A DNA stretch of 64,000 nucleotides. Origin: Zantedeschia hybrid cultivar (lineage: Eukaryota > Streptophyta > Magnoliopsida > Alismatales > Araceae). The first letter of the stretch is position 1. The number at the start of each line of letters is the position of its first letter. The notes under the pieces were generated by a model. The model was not told the DNA's origin. It saw nothing but the letters and a program-made list of their open reading frames with translations, and made no database searches. The position numbers and the translations under genes were made by a program. Positions 35,239 to 46,974 of the stretch are shown in pieces. The stretch lies in the NCBI GenBank assembly GCA_030544215.1, contig JARZZO010000011.1, positions 45,753,587 to 45,817,586 on the forward strand, in the 5' to 3' direction.

Positions 35239-36291
35239 ATGGATCAGCACAGCTCATCCTCCTCCTCCGCTCCCAAGCAATTACTTGGTCCTGCTCCGTC
35301 CGCCTCTGCCAATCTGATCCACCGCCACGCCGCCGTGGGCGTGGCCCCTCCTCCCTCTTCTCCGTCGGCCAGTTACGACGCCAAGACACCTCCCGAGTTC
35401 ACATTCCTTCATCTCCTACCCGAAGCCGCCGCCAAGAGAGACGCAGCCGCCGCCACCGCCGAATTATTTCCGTCGGGCTTCTTTCAGGTCTGCCATCAAG
35501 AACGAGAGCCAGTAGATCAGGATGTGAACTGCTGGCTCCAACTGCACCACAACCACAACTTCAGCCACAAACTGGCCAAGTCCAGTGCGGCCACGGGCGA
35601 CAAGGCGACCCTGCAGCAGGCAGGTGTGCTCACGGCAGAGAAGGGTCCAAAGGACGGCCGCATGGCCGCGGTGGCGGCGCCAAAGCTGTTCAGAGGGGTG
35701 AGGCAGAGGCACTGGGGGAAGTGGGTGGCGGAGATAAGGCTTCCGAGGAACAGGACGAGGGTCTGGCTAGGCACCTTCGACACCGCCGAGGACGCCGCCA
35801 TGGCCTACGACGCCGCCGCGTATTACCTGAGGGGGGACTACGCCAACCTCAACTTCCCCCACCTCAAGCACCTGCTCAGGCCCGGCGCCGGCCCCTCCTC
35901 CTGCGGCGGCGGCCTGCACTCCGCCATCGTCTCTCTCCTCGAAGCAAAGCTCAAGGCCTTCTCCTCCTCCGACGCCTCACCCTCGCCCTTCTCTTCCCCC
36001 TCCTCCTCAGAGATACACTTGCAGCCGCCCCCGGAGTCAGAGCATCCCCGGCCTCCTCCATCACCTCCAGAACTGCCGCCGCCAAAGAAACAGAAGAATC
36101 CGGCCAACTCTGAGAACCTGACGACGGCGGCCATTAGCCCAAACCAGCACCAGTTGGACTGCAATAACGCACACAAGGACGTCTTCTCCTCCGCGACGGA
36201 TGTGGATGGGATGCTGCTGCTGAGCAGAATGCCCTCGCTCGACATGGAGACCATCTGGGCAGCGCTTCCGGCCGCAGCTGGGGATGCCTGA
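35239..36291 (+). CDS. AP2/ERF transcription factor, DREB A-6 (group I, RAP2.4/ERF053-like)
   Basis: The intronless ORF encodes 350 residues. The first ATG in frame is at 35239; a GTG 15 bases upstream is not a plausible start. A single AP2 domain spans residues 151-209 (FRGVRQRHWGKWVAEIRL to NLNFPHL) with the DNA-contacting WG, Arg and RAYD-like features. The Val of WVAEIR with Leu at the second diagnostic position (V14, L19) is typical of the DREB A-6 subgroup, whose members bind DRE/CRT or GCC-type elements and act in abiotic stress and development. After the domain come a short helix-like stretch (LLEAKLKAFSSS), a Ser/Pro-rich region, a basic PPPKKQK possible nuclear signal, and a conserved-looking end (RMPSLDMETIWAAL). 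High GC in the coding region suggests a monocot. The exact orthologue and target genes are unknown. Confidence 0.93.
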   Translation: MDQHSSSSSSAPKQLLGPAPSASANLIHRHAAVGVAPPPSSPSASYDAKTPPEFTFLHLLPEAAAKRDAAAATAELFPSGFFQVCHQEREPVDQDVNCWLQLHHNHNFSHKLAKSSAATGDKATLQQAGVLTAEKGPKDGRMAAVAAPKLFRGVRQRHWGKWVAEIRLPRNRTRVWLGTFDTAEDAAMAYDAAAYYLRGDYANLNFPHLKHLLRPGAGPSSCGGGLHSAIVSLLEAKLKAFSSSDASPSPFSSPSSSEIHLQPPPESEHPRPPPSPPELPPPKKQKNPANSENLTTAAISPNQHQLDCNNAHKDVFSSATDVDGMLLLSRMPSLDMETIWAALPAAAGDA

Positions 36292-37689
36292 CTATTTGCT
36301 CTCTAATTACCTTCAGTCACCGGTACTTCGTTCTGTTTGTTGTTCCCCTCTAATTAACTTGATCGCAGAGCATAAGTAAAACGAAGCTACCACAGGCACG
36401 CAACTTCCATTTCTTTCGCTGGTATTAACGAATTCTCATGAAAAAGTACCATTTATTATTGCCCCCCGGGACAATATATATGTTATTGGGATCACGGCCT
36501 TTAATTTCCGACTTCTCTGCAAGAAAATGAAAACTTTTGTGAATTTTTGAGTTCTATTCGATGATCTCAGTTGGTGTGTAAGGCTGCAGGTAAAGATTAA
36601 AAAGATTATTTAACGGTGAGTGAGGATAATAGTTATATTATTATCCTTATCTGTAAAATAAAAATTATATCTTTGACTTTATCCTTATTCTTACATACTT
36701 ATATCTTTATCTTTATCCTTAAAAATTAACAAAAATAGATAAATAAAGGTCAAATTATCGGACAATATATAATCTACATATTTTTACACAACAAAATTGA
36801 ATTATAAAACTTTCATTGTATGCATGAAATGTAATTATCATAAAAAAAGTATTGATACGATTACTTCAACTTCAAATTTATCATGTGAATGAATATTTAA
36901 TATTGAAGCCAAACCTATGAAGAAAATAAATTAATAAGTATACTAAATATTTGTAAAAGAAAATATAAAAGGTAAACACTATTCTATATATAAGTACATA
37001 TTAAAGTGCATACCATAACTTTTACATTTTGTCAAAATTTTTTAAAAATTTATATTTTCATAAATATGTTATATTGTAATATTATAATATGAAATATAAA
37101 ATATGTTAAATTATAATACTATATATGATCTAAAATATAAAAGGATAGATAATCGGGTTGCATGATACGAAATCAGCTATTTCCTTTTGCTTATCCTAAA
37201 TAAAAAGGATAAGGATAATTTCCTTATCCTTGATTCTTAAATTTGTATCCTCATGTGTCCTATAAGTTACTTTTGAGGACAGACATTTCAGGTTATCCTT
37301 TTCCATTTTCATCTCTTGCTGAAGGTGTGTTGTGGGGGTTTGACTTCAGACTAGTTTTAGGTAATGTTTGGCGCAACTTCGGTTTGGAAGTGCATTTGTA
37401 CTTCCATTTAGTTATTTTTTATACAAGCCATTAGACTTTGGAAGTCATTTATATAGTATTTTATCTTGTGTTTTGACTTCCAACCAAAAACTACAAAATG
37501 GAGCTTCCAAAATTAGAGAAAAAGTGAGGTTGTTAGGAAAGAGTTGACTTTTATAACAAATCAAAATTAGTTATCACCTCTCGTCTTCAACTCATTATAT
37601 GTGAGAAGTGGAAGCCAAAAGTGGCTTTCAAATAGAATTTTTACCAAAAATGCCTAAAGAGGGGTAAGTAGGCACTGGCCTATACGGGC
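36292..37689. other. Downstream intergenic region
   Basis: It contains the ERF 3' flank, then an AT-rich block (36590-37230) rich in CTTATCCTTA words with a TAAGGCTGCAGG start near 36585. That start resembles the TAAGGCTACA end of the element at 30750-31449, so another hAT-like relic is possible. At 37356-37658 the ends TTTAGGTAATGTTTGG and CCAAAAATGCCTAAA are roughly inverted. No gene is seen. Confidence 0.45.
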
Positions 37690-38175
37690 CCAGTGCATTG
37701 CAAACAGTCCGTGACCCAATTAAAGGGAAGCAACATGTAATGCCTTATCGGGCCGAGCCCGATGGCCCATGAGGGTAGCCCAAAATAGAGGACCCAATCC
37801 GAGACCTTGCCTTTGACCGAGTTCTTGACTTCTTGAGAAGTCGAGACATTCGGGACGGTTCAAATTCCCTTCCTCCCTTCCTGTTGATAGGAGATTCCAA
37901 TCAAAAGGTGATAACTGCCCAAAATACATATGGTTCTATGATCTCGCCACTCGACCAAAGAGGAAGGTGACACCTTCCCACTTTGCCACCTACAATCACC
38001 TGCAATCAGAGGGTCCCTAATCGTGGGTGGCGAGTGGCCACAACAAGGCAGGTCCCCTCTTCCAAAGAGGGCCAAATATATAAGAGTGCTCTCCGCTACA
38101 CAACTACCCACAAAAAAAAAACCTAGCCTTTAGCTTCCACTAGGAACTGACTTAGGCATTGGAGGGTTTTTCCCC
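37690..38175 (+). repeat. LTR fragment (R/U5-like), cut by a Copia LTR
   Basis: A TATA-like AAATATATAAG at 38074-38084 is followed by CTCTCCGCTACACAAC. About 65 bp downstream is CTGACTTAGGCATTGGAGGG, a block found near the 3' end of many plant LTRs. The sequence stops at 38175, where TGTTGGG opens a different LTR. The left boundary is approximate and the upstream half may be lost. Confidence 0.5.
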
Positions 38176-39699
38176 TGTTGGGATCCAAGCAGGACACAAA
38201 AAAAGTAGCGGAAACAAAACAAAATATCTTTCCTGATGCCCGTAGATTTGTTTCGGAACAAAAACGGTAAAACCGAATTAGAAACGGGAGTGATTGAATC
38301 ACCGTATGCGGTTTCGAATCCGTATCCGTGTCGGTTCCGTCGAGACAACGCCGCTAGCTGCACAAGCGTCCGGCCTCTAGCAGTATCTACGCGATCCTCC
38401 GCAGTGGTTCGTCCTCGCTTCCTTGTCCAGATCAGCATGCTCGCTGAAGATCCTTCACCGCAATGGAGTCCGGAACACGCTAACGACGAATTCCTGATTC
38501 TCGAGAAGTGCGCAGGTAAAGACGGGAAATACCCAGCGCCCATAAAAGGGGCACCCGAAGGAAGAGGAAGAGAGAGAGGGGGTGGCCAGTATGGAGAGCT
38601 CCTGGAGCCTGGCCTAAGATTTCTATACAGTCTGTTTATATATTAAGTGGGAACAACTTTTCACAAAAGTCACCGAATTAATATAAAGCCCACTAAAACA
38701 CCACAGACTGAGAATCTATTTACATGTAACCCTCTAGGCTCATTTACCAGTCCAGTTTTCAGCTCGTTAAGTCCAATAACATTTTATTGATTAATAGTAA
38801 TTAATTAATATCTCATATTTAATTAATTACTTCACCGAATTAACATCTCATGTAAATTCGGCCAGTCTTTCAATCAAGTTGGATGCTAAGCAACACCGTA
38901 TGATCCCGGAAGGTAATGGGGTTCAGCAACCCACTGATGGAACCTGTCCGTCCTCAGTTACCGCGTGGCTATAATCCTTCATTTGCACAATGCTCTCGAG
39001 TAGACCTAAGGTATGGTCAACCGTCAAACCCGAGATGGTCAACTCGCTTGAATCAGACTCCGTTGTACAAAATCATAAAACATATTTTTCTGATATTGTG
39101 TCCGCTCTGGCCAGAGACTCATACGGATCTATCCTAGAGCATTCTCTCTCTAGTTACTTGAGAGTGAATGATCCTCTATTGAACACACAATTACCTTCGA
39201 AGATCTTCTGCTGAACTCGATCCTTAACTATTAGAGATCCTGTGGATAGGGATTCGTAAGCTAAGGTCAAAGCTCAGAAGTCTACCGACAAGATGTCTTT
39301 GGTATCTCAAGTCCAAGGATTAACCACGCCACTGTGACGATGAATCAAGCCGACTGACAGTCAGGTAAATTACCATCTAATAATTCATGTCAGATCAATT
39401 TAGTGAACTCATTCCCCAACAAGTTTACTATAGTGTCTCTACACAAGTGACTAACGGGATCAGTCACCCTCATCATATGAGCTGGAATAACCTGTACTAG
39501 TCTTATCGGATGTTTGATGTCCTTCTCAAACATCTTATGACTAAGAACAATTAAGAACATGTGTTTATAAGTCATTAATCTCATTATTATGATCTCAACA
39601 TAATCCGATGACTATTGCACACATTCAAGGACTTCATTATGCCCAATTATAAATACATCAATCTTCATAATGAATTTAATGTCATTTATCATTGAACCA
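38176..39699 (-). repeat. Truncated Copia-type LTR, copy 1
   Basis: It begins TGTTGGGATCC, the inverse of the CCCAACA end of the Copia LTR at 4397-5949, and is similar to that LTR in reverse through most of its length. Shared blocks include one around 38330-38410 (TCGGTTCCGTCG...CACAAGCG...GCGATCCTCC). It ends in ATCATTGAACC without the last roughly 60 bases expected. It is diverged, so it is a related family or an old copy. Confidence 0.65.
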
Positions 39700-40380
39700 G
39701 CGGAAAAAATCTAATTCGAAACGAAAAACCAAAAGCCGAAAAACGACGGGATGATCGAATCACCGTGCGCGGAGTCGAATCCGCGACCGTTTCAGTTCCG
39801 TTGAGGTGATGCCGCTAGCCGCACAAGCGTCTGACCTCCAGCGGTATCCATGCGATCCTTCGCGGTGGTTCATCCTCGCTCCCTCGTCTAGATCAGCTTG
39901 CTCACTAAAGATCCGTTGCCGCAACGACGTCGGAAAACCTACGGACGGAAATTCCCGACTTTCGAGAATTGCGTGCGGCGAAGACGGGAACTGTCTCGGC
40001 GCCTCGAGAGGAGAGAGAGAGGGGGACGGCCAGCCATGAGAGCTCTTGGAGCTTGGCCCAGAGTTTCTCAACAGCGCATATATATATATAAAGTTGCCGC
40101 GACCTTTCATAAAAGTAAATCCCACTTAAGTATCACCAATTGAGAATCTATTTGTGTGATACCCTCTAGACCCATTAACCAGTCCGATTTTCAACCCATT
40201 AAGTCCAATAACTAGTTATTGACATATAGTAATTAATTAATATCAAATATTTAATTAATTACTTAATCGAATTAACATCTCATGTAAATTCGATCGGACT
40301 TCCAATCAAGTTGGATGCCAAGCAACACCGCATGATCCCAGAAGGTAATGGGGTTCAACAATCCACTCATGTAACATGTC
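39700..40380 (-). repeat. Truncated Copia-type LTR, copy 2
   Basis: This is a second, similar reverse-orientation LTR (compare 39755-39870 with 38290-38410). It lacks its first 25 or so bases where it abuts copy 1. It is interrupted at 40380 by the Gypsy LTR starting at 40381; the five bases before that LTR are ATGTC. The rest of this LTR is not found in the window. Confidence 0.6.
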
Positions 40381-42363
40381 TGTGAGTGCTTAAAATGGGT
40401 GTGTGATTATCATGAAGAATCTATGTTGTTTAAGTGTAAAATAAAGCCTATTAAAGAAGAAACTAAGTGAAGTGACCGCCAGAAACTTTTGACTTAAAAG
40501 TTCCAAAAGAAAAAGTTTGATCGCCTACCTGTTTGGACGTAGGAGATGTTGAGCTCTTGATTCCCCCTCTTCAGCCGGCTGAAGAAAGATAGCCCTTTTT
40601 TTTCTTTGTTCTTGCTTTGATTGCTGTTAAGTTTGAGGATCGTCCAGAGTTCTTGTTGTTTGCTTGTTGATTTCCTCCCCTTTGATTCTTTTTTTACACC
40701 TTGCAGAAAATAGAAAGAAATGAAGGAACGATGAGAATTCAGGCAGAAGTAGTATCCATTCTTAACAGAGTTTTAAACATGCAACTAAACATAGAAAACT
40801 CACTTGTTGGGATGGTCTTTGAAACCCCTTTGAATTGGTTTTGAAAATGATGCTAGTATAGTGTGTGTTGCATGGAGTGATGTGATGAAATATGCAAGAT
40901 TAATAAAAATGAAAAATGAAGAGAATGCAGAAATGAATTGAAAAACTTATGCCAGTTGATGAAGAATGGAAAGCTTTGATCTTGAATGGATGCCGACAGC
41001 ACTTCAGTTCTTCAGCGTTTGGACGTCGTTGTTTCGATTTCTTCTTCAATTCCAGCTCTAACTCTTTTTCAACTTTTTTTACCCATTCAAGAGGCAGGGT
41101 ATTTATAGACTTCCTGGCATCCGCGGATTTACATGGAGAAATCTTAAGATTTATCCATCTTAACCAACAGATAAATACAGATTAATTCATCTTTATCTGT
41201 AATTATCTAAAACGCGTCGACCATGCGCGACGCCTTTCAGATTGATTGAGATAAAGATAAATATCCGGAAAAATTCATCTTTATCTGTAATTAGATAAAA
41301 TGCGTCACCTTGTGAAGACGCCTTTTACACTAATTAAGATAAGGATAAACATCCGGAAGAGAGATAGAAACCACTTAGGAAACCTAAAACGCGTCGTGCC
41401 TGACAGACGCCTTTTAGCTAATTAATCAATTAATTAAAATTAAAATTTAAATGTTAAAATAAGAATAAACTCTAAATGGCGTCCATACAGGTCGACGTCT
41501 TTTAGACTTCTTCATAGTTTAACTGAAATTTGAGTTAAAATCAATTTAATTGATTAACTTAAACATGTCTGTTAAACCCGACACTAAAAAAGATCAATAA
41601 AAATTAATCAATGATTAATATTAGACCATTATGAGGCATTATTATATGATATGAAATTTACTCGAAATGATGTCAAAATTAGCGTGTCTACAGCTGTCTC
41701 ACCTTGGCATCGTCTTTGCAAGGGAGTGAAATGAAATGGAATGTACTGAAAAGGTGATGCCAAGGTGTGATGAGACACGCTCTTAATATCACATGATTGA
41801 AATTTTTCTCAAAATTATCGATGAAGATAGCTTAAAGAGATCAATGGAATCAATCCTGTCTGGATGAGGTAGACAAGGAAATAAATTAAGGACGATCAAC
41901 CTCCTCGGAGTGGGAAGTACCCCAGGTCATAGACACTGCAGGTTTCATCACGGGGAGCGTTTGCCAGCCAATGTGGATGTGCTACAGCCATGATGGATCT
42001 TAAAAGAAAAAAAGAAATATTGGATAAAGAGTCCAAGAAATGATAGAATTTCAATGATATCTTTAAGCGAACCTCAAAGATAATCAAGATACTCAATTCA
42101 GAATGGAATATTTCATATCATGTTGAAATTATTTGATTAATGGTCTGAAACTTAATCAGCAATTAATTTTTATTACAATGATTTCAAAGTCCTACATGAT
42201 GCATGCTGGGCTAAAAAGAAAAATATAAAGTCAAATAAAATATAAATTAATCAAGGATAATATTGTTAAATTGTCATTAATGAGTCAGGACACCAATTCT
42301 TGTAATCCAGTGCTAAGCCGAAGCTCGTTTATCCACGCACCGTTTCACAAAAGTGGAACTATC
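40381..42363 (-). mobile_element. Tat-like Gypsy, minus strand: 3' LTR and end of internal region
   Basis: The LTR at 40381-41692 (1312 bp, TGTGAGTGCTTA to GTGTCTACA) is followed by 671 bp. That part matches 49277-49947 in the same orientation, so it is the 3' end of the internal region read in reverse, with purine-rich CAAGGTGAGACAGC next to the LTR. The element is cut at 42363 by the LTR starting at 42364; the remainder is not found to the right. Four inverted-repeat modules lie at about 41207-41240, 41296-41328, 41383-41417 and 41471-41505. Confidence 0.85.
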
Positions 42364-42499
42364 TGTAGACACCGATTTTGGACCACCCTTTTGGTCATAA
42401 ATCCCCTCCATCATCAGCCCATCATCATAAATCCCCTCATTTTAGCTATCTCAGCCCACTAACAACTAGGCCCATTAACCGAATCCCGACTTTAGCCAC

Positions 42500-42985
42500 T
42501 TTTCGTGGAAGGCCAGCCCCCTTGCCTTCCACCTCCTTCGAAGGCCACCCCTTGCCTTCCACCACCTTCGAGGGCCAGCCACCTTGCCTTCCACCTTTTG
42601 GCCCCCTTTTTCACTTTTTACCACCTTTTCGTGGGAGGCCAGCCAGTCCGCCTTCCACCCCCTTCGAAGGCCACCCTTTGCCTTCTACACCCTTGGAAGG
42701 CCAGCCACCTTGCCTTCCACCTTTTGGCCACCTTTTTCACTTTTTACCACCTTTTCGTGGAAGGCCAACCCCCTTGCCTTCCACCTCCTTCGAAGGCCAT
42801 CCCTTGCCTTCCACCACCTTCGAAGGCCAGCCACCTTGCCTTCCACCCTTTTGGCCACCTTTTTCACTTTTTACCACCTTTTCGTGGAAGGCCAGTTCCC
42901 TTGCCTTCCACCTCCTTCGAAGGCCACCCCTTGCCTTCCACCCCCTTCGAAGGCCAACCGGGCCGCCTTCCACCACGAGATTAGA
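42500..42985 (+). repeat. 127-bp minisatellite inside the LTR
   Basis: There are about four tandem units starting at 42500, 42627, 42752 and 42879 (TTTTCGTGGRAGGCC...). Each unit contains several GGAAGGCCA...TTGCCTTCC inverted words. The three long overlapping ORFs here (up to 216 codons, Pro/Leu/Phe-rich) are produced by the stop-free repeat read in different frames and are not genes. Confidence 0.9.
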
Positions 42986-43992
42986 AGGCAAGTTGGCTGG
43001 CCGTCCACTCCCCCAACTACCACCTTGACCTCGTCTTCCCCACGATCTCCTCTACTCGCCGCCCACGTCCCCACTACTCCGATCACTCCCCACTCCGGCG
43101 ACTGCCGCGCGCACCACCTCCGACCCTTGACTATTTCCTATTGGCTGAAGGTTGATTTACGGGGATTTAGACTCCTATTTTCTCCTATTTTTTCCTTCAT
43201 CTATTTAAACCCCTCAGGTTCCCTCGAGTAAGGAGGTTGGAGGGGGGATTAAGAAGGAGTCTCTTTCTCGGAGCGGGTCGGCTTTGAGGAGTTGAGCGGG
43301 CAAAGAGTCAGAGGGCTGTTTCAGGAGGAACGTCACTCCAAATGGGCTTGTCTTCCTAACCTTCTCTTTACTTTTCACCATTTTCACTTCATTGCATTTC
43401 CAATTTCCATTCATGCCGTAACATCCTCCCTCTTTCACTCTCTTTTACCTTCAACACATCATTTCACTTTTCACACATGAGCACTTATCTGCATGCATAC
43501 ATCCTAGAATGACTTAGCAATCCCTATTTACCCCCAGAGGTTTCAAACAAAAAATCGGGAGGTGGGTGGCCATAACATATGGTCCCCTTCCCTCCCAAAC
43601 ACCTATCCGGTGCGTCTCCCTCTAATTTTAGTTAATTTTTATGTTTGTATGAACGGATCCTACATGTCACAGTTCTAATCGGGCTATTTCTTTTCTTTGT
43701 TTGTCTTTTCTTTTCAGGGGCTCTTACCAGATCCTGCGCGCGGACTACCGAGCTCTCCTCCTCTGGCCGGCCGGAGGAAGAGAAGGGGAAACCATCATCT
43801 TCCGCTCCTACAGAACGCGATCACATCCTCACCATCCTGCGGAGCACAGGGACCGTAAGGTAATGCTCATGGCGATCACATCCTTTATTTCTGACGCCCT
43901 TTAAATCGCCACAGTGCTAAGACGAACGGAGAAACCCCTCGTCCGAATCCCGCAGCCACAACGGGGGGACGTTCCGGGCGCCTACAGCCCTC

Positions 43993-44010
43993 TGGCGATC
44001 ACGATGGGAC
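43993..44010 (+). promoter_or_regulatory. Primer-binding site, non-Met type
   Basis: TGGCGATCACGATGGGAC sits six bases after the LTR. It is shared with one or two changes by the elements at 256, 45954 and 52234. The tRNA is not the initiator Met; I cannot name it with confidence. Confidence 0.7.
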
Positions 44011-44061
44011 ACTCTCTTGCTCGCTGCGCAGGTAAGACAGCTTAAAAAGAGCTCTTCCCGT

Positions 44062-44312
44062 GGATGGCCAAGCACTTGGCTGCCCAGAGTCCTGAACGGC
44101 CAAGCGCTTGGCCGCCCAGACCGGACGGCCAAGTACCTGGCCATCCAGTGGACCGGACGGCCAAGTGCCTGGCCGTCCAGCCCAGCCCGGACGGCCAAGC
44201 ACCTGGCCGTCCAGGGCCCAGGACGGCCAAGCGCCTGGCCGTCCAGGCTGGACAGCCGACAGCCTGGCCGTCCAGGCTCTAGGATGGCCAGGTAGCCTGC
44301 CGTCCAGGCTCC
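44062..44312 (+). repeat. Tandem array of hairpin-forming units
   Basis: About seven to eight units of 26-34 bp are built on GGACGGCCAAGCGCCTGGCCGTCC. Each is itself an inverted repeat (GGACGGCCA / TGGCCGTCC) with a loop of about 6 bases. The array lies 50 bp after the primer-binding site, in the RNA leader. ORFs in all frames across it are artefacts. Confidence 0.9.
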
Positions 44313-46334
44313 GGCTTTTCTGGCTGCCTGATTTTTAAGTGTCCTTTTTAAATTTGTTGCGGATTCTAGTTTGCTTTTTTTGTTTACTGTTCTCTTGTCT
44401 TTCTTTCCTTTTCTGTCTGCTGGACTGTAGGTTAATTTCAGGGTATTCTTCGCGGGGGTTTTAAGGAAGAGACGGCATCACACTTCTAGTTACCTATCTC
44501 ACAGAGTTTGACTCTCCATCTGAGGATTCCCACTCGGATGTGACTAGTCTTATTCTGTTGGGAACCTCCGTCAGTCTCCGCGAGCTAGGGATTCCCACTT
44601 GGCCGTGTAGACACGCTAATTTTGACGTCATTTTGAGTAAATTTCATATCATATAATAATGCCTCAGAATGGTCTAATATTTAATCATTAATTAATTTTT
44701 ATTGATATTTTTGAGTGTCGGGTTTAACAGACATGTTTAAGTTAATCAATTAAATTGATTTTAGCTCAAATTTCAGTTAAAATATGAAGAAGTCTAAAAA
44801 ACGTCGACCTATGTAGACGCCATTTAGATTTTATTCCTATTTTAACGTTTAAATTTGAATTTTAATCAGTTGATTAATTAGCTAAAAGGCGTCTGTACGT
44901 GCTGACGCGTTTTAGGTTTCCTAAGCTATTTTAACTTCTCTTCCGGATGTTTATCCTTATCTTAATTAGTGTAAAAGACGTCTACACAATTGGACGCGTT
45001 TTACCTGATAAAGATAAAGATAAGTTTTCCCGGATATTTATCCTTATCTTAATTAATCTGAAAGGCGTCAGCCATATTAGACGCGTTTTAGATAATTACA
45101 GATAAAGATGAATTAATATGTATTTATCTGTCGGTTAAGATGGATAAATTCGGAGTTTTTCAATGTTAATCACGAACGCAGAAGAGGTCTATAAATACCT
45201 TACATGTTGAAGAGTAAAAAAGTTAAGCGTGATCTTGAGAGAAGCATAATCTTGAGCGATAGCGAGTTGAAGATCGAAGCAACGACATCGGAACGCCGAA
45301 GCGCTGCTGTTTCCAGAAGTCGGCGTCCATTCTTCATCCAATTCAAGGTTTCATCCAGTCGGCATAAGTGTTTCATTTCTGCATCTTTATTTTCATTTCA
45401 TTAATTTCTTATTCTTCATCATCATTCTATGCAACACACACACAACACTGCATTCTTTCAAAAACCTATTTGATTAAGGGGTTTCAAAAGCTATCATAAC
45501 AAGTAAGTTCTATGTTTAGTTGCATGTTCAACACCATGATTAGAATAGATACTATTTCTGCTTAAGTTCTCATCATCTCTTCATTTTTCTTTCTATACTT
45601 CTTGCTGCACTCAACAACAACGAGAGAATCAAAAGGAGCAAATCAAGCACAAGTCAAAAGGAATTTTTGGACGATCCTCAACCTCAACCTCAACCTCAAA
45701 TTTCAAATTCAATAGCAAGAACAAAAAGCAAAGAAGGGCTCTCTTTCTTCAGCCGGCTGAGGAAGGGGAACCAAGGACTCCATATCTTCCGCGTTTAAAC
45801 AGGTAGGCGATCATACTTCTTTTGGAACTTTTCAGTTAAAAGTTTCTGGCGATCACTGCACTTAGTTGCTGTTTTTAATAGGTTTATTTTACACTAAATA
45901 ACTTAGATTTTTCATGATAATCACACGGTCATTCTAAGCACTCACAGCTTTTTTGGCGATCACGGTGGGACTTGGTCTCGCCATCTTTTAAGTTTTTTGT
46001 TCTTGCTATCATCAACCGGGCACCCACGGTGCGCCACTTGTGTCTTTCGACACGTCCTCACCAATTGGTGACTGTTTTAGTTTAATTAATTTCCCTCGTG
46101 CACCACGTGCACACCCCAGTGGCAAGATCTTGCCCTCCCTTTGATTGGTTTAAAAAGCTGTTTTTGTGATGAAAATGATGTGTGATTGATTGATTTTCTA
46201 GTTATTTAATTGGTAAATTATCCTGTTAAAAATTTGGAACTAAAAAGTTCTACATGAGCTGATTATTTCCTGCTTTTACCCTGTTTGAGGAGGATTCAAC
46301 CCAGAAAATCCTCCTGCAAAACTGTTTCTGCGAA

Positions 46335-46487
46335 CTGAAAAGTGTCCAGGAGCACTGACGCGTTTCAAACCGCGTCAACACACCCAGACGCCTTTCAGTC
46401 TTCATATTTTCTCTGCTGTCTGCATCTGTTTCTGCGAAAGAATTAAGTTCTGTTTTGAATAGCGTCGACTACACTCGACGCGATTCA
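46335..46487 (+). repeat. Inverted-repeat modules in the Tat-like leader
   Basis: About 46335-46399 contains two overlapping modules (CTGAAAAGTGTCC...GACGCGTTTCA, then GCGTC...GACGCCTTTCAG). About 46454-46487 reads TTGAATAGCGTCG...CGACGCGATTCA. The same modules occur in the leader of the right-hand element at about 52619-52683 and 52737-52770. Confidence 0.75.
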
Positions 46488-46974
46488 TACAGTTTCTTAG
46501 TTATTTTTCAATTTTCAGATTTTTGTGGCTTGAGTGCTAGCTACCCATTATTATTAAGCATTAGAGGCCATCCAGGCTGTAGGACATACGCATTGAGGCG
46601 AATACCCTCCTTTTCTTAGGAACACATTACTTGACGTCAGCAACTCTCTCTGATTGGGTTGGTCCCTTGATCAGACTAGAGAAGTTGACGTTGAGACCTC
46701 CATAAGTCCCCAAAATCAAGGTATTCCTCCTTGATCATCGGGCTGGTTGTACCAATTGAAGTCCCGGTTAGATTCTGAAAGCGTTGTGTGAGAAAGCCCT
46801 AGAGAATAACGGTGGAAACTGAACTGAAACTAGGATCCTTTCCTTGAGAGAATTTGAGGTTTAATCCAATTCAAATAACTCAAAAAGGAATCTTAAAATC
46901 ACGTTAAGCATCCACTTGATTGATTAATCTCTGTACAACTTGTTTGTCAAATCTTTGAAAAAAAATCTAACATC

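Larger units (their letters stand above)
42364..44605 (+). mobile_element. Second Gypsy family: 5' LTR, primer site and start of leader
   Basis: The LTR 42364-43986 (1623 bp) starts TGTAGACACCGATTTTGG and ends GCGCCTACA. Six bases later, 43993-44010, is TGGCGATCACGATGGGAC, the same unusual primer-binding site as in the other Tat-like elements. The leader continues to 44605, where another LTR begins. No gag is present in this fragment. Both the LTR and the leader contain tandem repeats. This is a different LTR family from 40381 but the same broad lineage by primer-site type. Confidence 0.8.

Noticed and set aside
35464..36254. Minus-strand and alternative-frame ORFs over the ERF gene
   Set aside because: High GC content makes long shadow frames; only the + frame from 35239 has an AP2 domain.
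37356..37658. Possible MITE with TTTAGG / CCTAAA ends
   Set aside because: The inverted ends match only roughly and no target duplication is visible; kept as a note under the intergenic entry.
42378..43231. Three long overlapping plus-strand ORFs (159-216 codons), Pro/Leu/Phe-rich
   Set aside because: They arise from a stop-free 127-bp tandem repeat read in three frames inside an LTR; there is no domain or coding signature.
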